From assembly GCA_030847615.1 (NCBI GenBank), contig JAUMIR010000005.1, positions 213,388,645-213,452,644 of the forward strand: a stretch of DNA of 64,000 nt, in the 5' to 3' direction. Source of the DNA: Gambelia wislizenii (taxonomy: Eukaryota > Chordata > Lepidosauria > Squamata > Crotaphytidae). The translations under genes were made by a program, and so were the position numbers. Positions 49,201-58,700 of this stretch are shown here, piece after piece. The notes under the pieces are model-generated. The model had not been told where the DNA came from. It was given only the letters and a program-made list of their open reading frames with translations, and searched no databases. The stretch's first letter is position 1, and every line of letters starts with the position of its first letter.

Positions 49201-52200
49201 GGAGCGTCCTTCCTGGCTTCAGAGCGACTCCACCGGTGTGCTGGTATGGCCCCTGTGTCCCTGAGCTGGCCCAATCCAGGTTTCCCCACATAATGTGGAT
49301 TTTCTGAGGTGTTTAATTAAAATGATATAAAAGGCTTTACCCTGGCTTCCCCCAACCCCCTGGCTTTGCATATGGACTGCCCGGAAGCAAAATGGGGTAA
49401 GAGCCCTGCGTTGTTTGGACTGCAGGGCTCTAAAACGGGAGGAAGCCAGGGTAAATAGCCCCAAGTTTACTGTCATTTAAAACAATTTATAGGATGTGTT
49501 CTTTCACAGGAGAATTGGAATGCACATTCTCTATAGAAAACTGGGTATGAAGAAGCTCCTGCAGTTCACACAGCGTATAAGTACTTCTTCTTGAATTGTA
49601 AAGGAGGGGAGGATGGTAGTTGTTGTCATGATTATTCACACTATGGGCTCTATCACATAAGTGTCTGTCACAGCTGGGCAACTATCTTCCTCATGGTAGT
49701 TGCAATACTAATATAATAGTGCTGGATGCATCTTCTAAACATCATTTTGCCATTTTAGCATTAGCAAATATTCTTGAAAAAAGTAGTCTAGCTCACTACA
49801 GACAAGCAACTACTGTCCACTTGTTTCTACAAAGAAACAATCTTGGCATAGCCCTTCATTTTATTTTGCTGTGTATTTCATATGTGTAGCTACTCTCAGC
49901 CCCTTTGAATCCCATTGAAAGGTAGTGTATGTTTATAATAAATTAATGCACATATAAGTACATGTTCTGTACCTTTTCGGCACCAAGCAATTCCTTGTTT
50001 CCTCCTATATAATTATCTTGGGATACACCTTGTAACATCACTGTTTTATTTTGAGTCTAAAGTACAGTTAGTAAATAAGAAAGAGCTAGTGCTTCACATA
50101 ATATTCCCTGCGTATCTTACATGTAGTGTTGGAGCAGAAAATATCAATGCTAGCATTGGTGTAATTACAGGATGTTCAAGATGAACAGGGGCTGTATTAA
50201 AATGACTTAAAATAGGATACACTAAAATGCATGGATAGGGACTACAGGAGCAGGCCCTATCCCTCAACTTCCACACACAAAGCAGCCTTGTATAAAGACC
50301 CTGAGCACCCCAGTCATCACACTTGTGCACCCATTTATGCTAATGATTGTCACCCTGTAAGATCTTTGTATGGTGTTCTGGAAGCAAAGAATTGCCTTTT
50401 GAGGAAAATGGGAATTCTGTAAATGTAACAACTAGCTAAGTAGGACTTAATTAATGGTAAACAGTAACAGTTGCTTAAAGAGGACAGGAGTTCTTGTAGA
50501 GTTTTGCCACAATGTGAAGAATGTCAGCTGGGAAGTCCCAAACTGAAATCTCACCTCAGCCACAAACACTCTCTCTGCCAACACTTGCAGTATGGGATGT
50601 TTACACTGATCTACCTTTTAGTGCTAGGTTTTATGGAAATAATGTAAGCACTTGAAATTGTTTATAAAATGCTAATCAATGAGTTAATTGATAATCTGTT
50701 CTTGTATCTCGAAACGTATGCTTTGTGTATCAAACCTCAAACACTAGCTACATTATGAAGTTGAAGGCTTTCATGGCCAGCATCCATAGATTTTCCTTGG
50801 GTTTTTTTCCAGGCTGTGAGGCTGTGTTATGGAATAGTTTCTTTTTGATGTTTTGCCTGCATCTGTGGCTGGCATCCTCACAGAATGGTTGTGTAGGTGT
50901 GTGTATGGAGTTTATATGATGTGAACCCCTGTTGGGGAGGATATGTAAATTTGTGTAATTAAATGGTTAGTTTCTGGGTATAGAAATGCAAGGCTCGTTA
51001 GTGTCTGTTTGGCTAATGGTTGGTTGATGGACCATTATCTGCTGAAAATCCCCCTGTCCCTGGGTGGAATTCTTTTGTAAATGTTGAGTTGTTATTCTAT
51101 TGATTTCAAAAGTGGGAGCCAGATTTTGTTTACTTTTAAGGTTTCTTCTTTCCTGTTGAAATTGTCCAGGTGTTTGTGGATTTCAATAGCTTCTCCGTGC
51201 ATTCTGACATGATAGTTGTTGGCCTGGTCTAGAATTTCTGTGTTTTCAAATAGCATTTTGTGTCCAGGTTGGTTTATAACATGTTCTGCTACTGCTGATT
51301 TTTCTGGCTGGCCCAGTCTGCAGTGTCTCTCATGTTCCTTGATTCATGTTCTGTGATTTGTGAAGCACTAGCTAAATCCATTATGTATTTTACTGTAGCA
51401 TTATAAACTGGGCCCTCAGTATCTGCTGGGATTTGGTTCCAGAATCCCCCTGTGGGTACCAACATTTGTGGATGCTCAAGTCCCATTATACTCTCTCTCT
51501 GGCTTTTCTTCGCAAACAAAGATTCAGAAAGGACTCATCCCGCGCTTTCTGCAAGCGCGCTGATGACTAAAAAGGCTAATCCGAGATAAACAAGTCTGGT
51601 TGCAGAAAGCACAGCAGAAGGTTTCCTCGGGTGATGTTACCGGGTTGTGATTCTTTCTGCGTTGCCGTTTCTCTTCAAGACTTGTTCGGCGTGAGTTCTC
51701 ACATAAGGCTGCAGCATTGTGGATAGTGTGTCTCCATGCCTCCCGATGTGAGGCCAGGGCGGACCATTGTTGGTGATCAATTTGGCCAAGCCTGAGATGT
51801 TGGCATAGTAAAAGAGTGTCCCTTATATAAAATGGTGAACAAAAAGGTTTGCTTTTTTGGATTTTTGTTCCCTAAATAGTTTCAAGGTGTGGTTGGTTGA
51901 ATCTGTGGATGCAGAGTCTATGGATATGGAGGGCTGACTGTAATTCTCTCCAAAATAATTTTTTTAAAACCATCATTCTTAGTTAAATATTCAGCATCCT
52001 TGGGTTACTGAATACCCCTGTCCTTGCTGAGAAGGAAAGGATCCCATCCCATTAGGATTTTTTCCTAAAAGATAAGGGCAGACTTTCTGCGAAACTTGGG
52101 AATTTCCTCAAACCTGGAGAAACCTCCCTCTTGTGCATGGAAGAAGTTTTGACTGCACAAGCAATGGCACACACATCTGATAAAATGCCAATATTGTATT

Positions 52201-55200
52201 ACCCTATTCATTCTACGCTAGTTTATTCCTCCATGGCAGAGGCAGATAGCTTACAGTTTATGTTCATTTTGGCGAACGTCTTCATCTACTGAAGTGTAAT
52301 TACAAAAATATTTCAGTGTAGTAAATTCTTGCCAAGGCATGAGAGAGCCAGGGAGAGAAGGGAGATGTAATAGCTATTTTCCCTGTAGTATTTATTTAGT
52401 TGTTTGTTTATTTATTTTTAGGTATTTATACCCTGCTCTTCAGGTACAAAGGCTCTCAGAGCAGCTTACAAATTGTTAAGCAACAGCATTTTACACATCT
52501 ACACCTTTTATAGCGCACTAGGCACTAAGCGGTTTCCAATGTGTGTTAGCTAATTGCCCCCACAACCTGGGTACTCATTTTACCGACCTACAAAAGGATC
52601 GAAAGGAGGAAGCCCTGGCAATGCACTGATTAAATGCTAGTACTGCAAGCCACAACATTATGAGTTCGATCCCAGAGGGCTCCAAGGTTGACTCAGCCTC
52701 CCATCCTTCTGTAGGTTAGTAAAATGAGTATCCTGCTTGTTGGGGGCAATTAGCTAACAAAATTGTAAACTGCTTAGACAGTGCTTTGGCACTGATAAGT
52801 GCTATAGAAATATCAATGCTATTGCTATTGCTATTTCTGTGGAAGGCTGAGTGAACCTTGAAGCCCTTGGGATTGAACTTGCAACGTTTGGGCTGCAGTA
52901 CTGGCATTTAACCACTGTGCCACCAAAGCTCCCTAGTAAGGCATATATAGCAAAAACATAAAACAATTGAATAGTTCTGCATGAACTTCTTAATCTGTAC
53001 TTGAACTCCAGAGAAAACTGCTCTTATCAAGAAAGTGTGAGCAGTCATAAAGCCAAGATAAATCATAACAGAGAATGGGGGAGAGTAGGGAGGGTGAAAT
53101 AGATTCCTGATGAAGTTATAATCAGGCTGCTGCTCAGACCTACTTTCTGGACCTGTTCTTTGCTCTCATTCTATTTACAATGGATTTTAAAGAAACAGTA
53201 CCATAAATGTGTTTGCTCAAATTAAATTACTGTGCGATACCATATGAAGTACATTATTATGTGGAACCATCAGGGTCTGACTGCTCACTATATTTACATC
53301 CAGAAGAAACTTCCTCCAGATTAGAGTGGGCAGTAATCCCAGGGTGTTTTTCTTACTTCCCCTGCAACATCTGGATTGGCTCAGTTGCTTGAAGCTATTT
53401 GTCAACACCTTCTCTCTGCTTGTGTTATACTGTATAAATGGATCAGTGGGGAGTTGGCAGATATACAGTCACTTGATCCCTACTAGTTATATAATGCTAT
53501 GATCACTGCTAGAGTATTGTGGCTATTCTTAAATTAAATGTCTTTAAAAGGAAGTAAGTCTCAGTAACAGAGCAATCCTACATGTCTACTAAAAATTAGA
53601 TTCCATTGGTGCCAGTGTGGGGTTTCTCTCAGGTAAATGGATATAGGATTGAAGCATAAACCAGTGCTTCTTGAGCTATCTGATGTGAGACATTGACAAT
53701 TTCTTTGCTCAGTGTGCCAGGAACTGACACCATATTTGTGCCCATTGGCTACAATTGTTTCTTTCCTGTGAACTTGCCGAGATCCAGCAGCCAATGGCTT
53801 GGAGACCAGTAGGAGCTCCGGGACCACAACTTTGAGTAGCACTGGCCTCAACATCCTTTCAAAAAGAAGCGGATGGGTGGGAAATGGTAAGAAAGAACCT
53901 GCTGTTTTTATGGGCACAGCCTATTTAATTCTGCTTCATCTAATGAGCCAGTTTATGCCATTAAAGTGAATATCATCATCATCATCATTCTCATCAGCAT
54001 TTAAAAGATCCTGAATAACTGTCTAGGGCAGTTATTGATTCCACATTGTGGACTAATAAGCTGAGGTTTTCTGGCCATGTGAAGCTGTCTTGTTGTGATT
54101 TCAGATACCGGTAACTCAAATTGGCGGGGAAGACAGAATTCTTCCTTTGCTTGGATTTTAATCTGAAATGTGTGTGTGTGTGTAGCCTCAAAACAATTAG
54201 AGGGGGGCAAACAACACACACACACACTAGCTGGACCTGGCATACCATACGCCATTTAAAAACTCCCCCAAAAACGCCTGGTAGACCTCATGACAACCCT
54301 GTAAGGTAGGCTGGTGGATTTAAATCCCTCCTCCCCCTTCTCAGCATTCCACACTTTTCCCAGAATTGCTGAGGGTGACTTGCTCTGTTACCCTGCCGTG
54401 GCCGCCACCAGTTGACTGCCTGGGTCCTATTGGAGCCTGTGACTGATGAGTGGCTGAGGGAGTGAGAGGAGGAAGGGCCCTTGTGAGGCGGTAATGTAGA
54501 TTGAGTGGATTGTGACGTGAAGAGGGAATTTGCATGGGGATGGTGATTGGTTGGGTGTGTTTCTTGAGCAGCCAATCAGCACACTGGGAAAGGCAACATA
54601 CCCAAGAGAATATATATATTTCATTTCAATCCCAGGGGGAGATCCAAGGAAAACTCCCATCTCCACCCCACTATTTTTGAGCATTTTAGAACAAGAAACA
54701 ACTTGTTTGAAATAAGAGTTTTGCAAAAGAAAAGAAAAACTTCACCCTTCAGGGCCAAAATTATTTTAATTAAGGACATTGTTCCTATTCTACCAAAATC
54801 AATGACAAAACCACTGTTAATTTTAAAGACTGTAATAAAAATAAGCATCTGACAGTTGTTTCTTGAATGATCTATACATGTGATCACTGAAAGTATTATA
54901 TTGCTGTCAGGGTCATCGGATTAGCTGTTTATCAGGCTGTACAGTTCAGGTCATGCACCTACAAGCAATAAGACCACGGCTTTGGAAAATAAAAGAGCAG
55001 AAGGAGTGGAATTAATAAAAAGTAACAGTTCGAGTACTGTTATGCCATCAAGACATAAAAAAGATTGCAAAACTTTGTTGCAATCACCATCTTGTTTTGC
55101 AAAAAAAAATTTTTTTTCGTTCGTGTACTAGGGAATAATTTGTGTACTAGGGAATAATTCTGGAGTTGAACTGCTATTTGCCTTGGTTTGACTTATTAGC

Positions 55201-55713
55201 TATGAACTAGAGTGGGAACATTTTCCAGCAATTTTCATTTACTGTCATATTACTAAAGCATTGCCATTTTGAATCTTTATGAGGCATTCTTAAAGAAACA
55301 TACAGTATTTCACAAGATGTTTTCTTGTTTTGGGAACTGGCACAAGGGAGTTCATTTATTCAGAATTCTTTTTGTCCACATTATTTTTCATTCTGCCATT
55401 AGGCCTTTCCATTTTTTTCACTTCCAGACTTCTTTACTTCTTAGCTTGACAGCTCTCTGGTAATGTCACTCATTATGCTATACAGGCAGACAGTGTTACA
55501 AAAGTTGACTTGTGTAAGATAAACGAGAGACAGATTTTCACACATGAAGACAGTTGCTAGGGCATGTTTCCTCCCATTGCCTTTTTGTTCATGAATTAAT
55601 ATATTCAATTACTTCTTTTCAAACTGTCTGTATTTTAGGAAATATTTCATGACTTATGTTTCTGCATGTACACACTCAACTAGCCACTAATAGACTAGTT
55701 TGCCTGCACCTCT

Positions 55714-55765
<52 letters not shown>

Positions 55766-58700
55766 TTTTTTCTTTCTTTCACTGCTGTATATATTGAGGG
55801 CTCTTTTGAGCTTTATACTACAATTGTAGCTTTAGTGTAGTAAACGTATAGGAATGCATGCTGAGAAAGTATAAATCTTCACAATATAAATAAGAGATGC
55901 ACAACATGAAAATCAGGTTTTTGGAAATGTTTTTTTAACTGTAGTTCGTATATCTAATTGGTTTTTTAAGATAACAAATGGCAAAATTCTTTTGCAGGTA
56001 AACATTTACCATGAGGAGACTGTATAGAATGATGGCTATTAAAATACATTTTCATTCAAAAAAGTGTTACCAAGACACGTTCAGATGCTTTCTTTTGCGT
56101 AGTTTAGCTTGATTGGTTTGAGTTTCATATTACTGATATGTGAACATACCCAAATACATTTCCCACAGAGAAATAGTTCTTTCTTTTTCCTAAGCAATAG
56201 TTCTTCTTAACAGATTCTGCTATCTGTCATGTGCTTTAGTGTTGGTATTTCTGACTGCAGCTCTCTCATTTAAATACTTTTTTTGTGTTCTTTGATTAAA
56301 AGTACTTTGTGTTTGATGCTTCTACAGATCCTAGATAATGTACAGATATTCCACAGTATAAACCAGATTTTGTTGGAATGCAACCCTCATTATCCCACAC
56401 CCTTGGCTATGCTTTATAGGACTGATAACAGTTACAGTCCAAGAGCATCTGGAGGGCTACAAATTATCCTCACTTGATACAAATGAATAGCAGCGCATTC
56501 CTATATGTGTCTATTCAGAAGTTAATTGTACTGCTATCAGAGGCTTGCTCCCATGTAAACAGGTAGAAGATTGCTGCCTAAGCTTCTTGTCTCCATGCCC
56601 TATCAGCATTACCTGAGTAGTACCCAAGCTGCTGTTATCATGCTACCAGTAATCCTAAGCCGGTTGCCCGGGACTTACCGGGCGGCCACTTTTGCGGCCG
56701 GAGTCCCCCCGCGCCCGGGCAGCCGCTCCATGTGGCTGGCATGGGCTCTGCCATGCCGGCCGTCTCTCTTCTCTTTCTCCCTGGCCTGAGCTTGCAGGCC
56801 GGGAAGAGGATAGTAAGCCAGCCAATGGGAGGAAGGCAGCTCCCACCCGATTGGCTGGCTCCGGCCAATCAGAGTCTGCGGGGCTAGTCCCCAATGCAGT
56901 CCACCGGCCGGGTATAAATTCCCGGCCGGCTCTCTGCCTCAGCAGTTGGCTCTTGCGAGCCGAAAACCCAATCCACCCACCCTATAGTCACTTGTTTTTT
57001 GTTAGCTAGTTCTGCTTTGTTTATAATGTATTTATCTTGTCACAACTTTCTGACTGTTCGGTGGGCATGAGTTTTTGTCCCGTCTGAGGGGGGGGAGCTG
57101 GAAGCTACTGGTGGCTTCCGGGGTCTGGGGTCTGGACCCACCCCCGGGGTGGCTCCCCCTCCCCCTAGACATTTTGGGCACGTGATCGGTCACGTGCTGG
57201 TCACGTGAGCCCCACATCTTCTGGACACGTGACTGGTCACGTGACTTGGCCTCACGGCCCGGCACATGATCCGTCACGTGATCCTCACGTGCCCGAGCAG
57301 CTAGGTTCGCCTCCCGGGCGGACTTTGGCTCTCTGACAGGTTGAGGGCTCTCATCCTGTCGCCCAGGTAACTCATGCCCAGACCAACCTTCCGCGTCTAT
57401 CACCAGACAGAAAGTTGTGGCCTTTCCGCCAGCCTTTTCACTTCTTGTAAATAAACCTTTTGTGCATGTTACATTGTGTGTATCCTCGTGATTCGGCTGG
57501 GATAGGGCGGGGGGCCTCCTTGACTCTCGGTCGCAAATAGCATTGGGCTGCCTTTGGTTTTGGCTCCATTTGCTAGACATTTTACCAGCCTTTACTATAA
57601 TGTAGTGACTCATTGTGGCTATTGTGTTACAAATCCCGCAGAAGAAGTGCATATGGAAAACATAAATGATGGCAACTTGTTTTACAATTTACTCTGGTCC
57701 TTGGCATTGCTGGCTGAAACTACTATTGCTACACTTATGTAGCTAGTCTCAAGGAATTTCCATCAAGGAAACATCTTATGAATATTACAAGTTTTACTGT
57801 TCATCTATTAAATTTTTGCAGCTTTCATAGCTATCAATTTTCACACACAAGGTTAATTTTATTATAGGGGAAATATGTCTTTTCATTCTGAGAGTTATAA
57901 TTTAACTCAGATTAGATGTTTGCCAGATTGTTGGACTGACAAAAATTTATAATATATGTTCCTCCCTTTTTACTTAAAAGAACTCATGTACCAATCTCCC
58001 CCAATTCTTTTTTGCCAATATTCAGAGCCTTTCATTTGGCTCTGCTATCAATGTAAAAGGAAAGTAGGAAAAAAACCCTATGCAATAGGACCTATTGGCA
58101 ACATTTAAATAGGAACTGTTCCTAGTCTTGGTTGTTGCAACCTTTTTTTAAACCATCTACTGAATTAAAAGGGTAGGGTTTTTAAACAGGCATTTCATTT
58201 AAAAAATCTGTCTTACAAGGAGGAATGTTTTATTTTCACATGTGTCTGTTCATTTGTCCATTCTTCCTATTTCTGCATCAATCTGCATGTTTAAAAGCTA
58301 AAACTGCAGTATTTTAAAATATATTTTTACACAAAATATGAATTGTTATACTCATTTATCCTAAAACATTTTTGGCATGAACTTTAAAATGGCATATGCT
58401 TTCTGATATTTTTTTAACTAAGAGCTAAAATTTGACAAAATTATTGAGCATCCCTGTTTTACATGCAAATAGATGTAACAGCCTCCATAGCTTACATAGA
58501 AGAGGAAAAGATACATCTCCTTCCTGTAGGCATATGGGAGTCCAGAAATGACCAGGAGGGACTGGGCAGAAGGCATTCATCCCTTTTCCTTCCTGCTGTT
58601 TCCCTACTCCAAATTGCCACTGGTTGCAAAGTCCCCTTTATAATAGTCATAAACACATATGCTGCATTTAACCTGGATCTAAGGCAGCCTGCAAGTGCGG

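Larger units (their letters stand above)
56640..57540 (+). mobile_element. LTR-like element with TATA box, E-box cluster and polyA signal
   Basis: GC-rich island in an AT-rich NTN4 intron. Elements in order: CCAAT motifs (AGCCAATGGG at about 56818, GGCCAATCAG at 56863), TATAAA at 56913-56918 inside a CCGGCCGGG/CCCGGCCGG inverted repeat, seven CACGTG motifs at 57179-57291, and AATAAA at 57450-57455 followed by a GT-rich stretch. This is the order of U3-R-U5 in a solo LTR, but the TATA-to-AATAAA distance (530 bp) is long and no terminal TG/CA with target duplication was found. Could also be another promoter-bearing transposon. Confidence 0.5.

Noticed and set aside
55121..55158. Tandem copy of GTGTACTAGGGAATAATT
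   Set aside because: Two units only, next to a homopolymer; no sign of function.
55712..55790. CRISPR-like or tandem array
   Set aside because: Simple CTTT microsatellite with no spacers; the sequence is vertebrate.
57032..57652. 206-codon minus-strand open frame
   Set aside because: Overlies the GC-rich LTR-like element; low-complexity, no domain, and its openness follows from base composition. No splice or conservation support.
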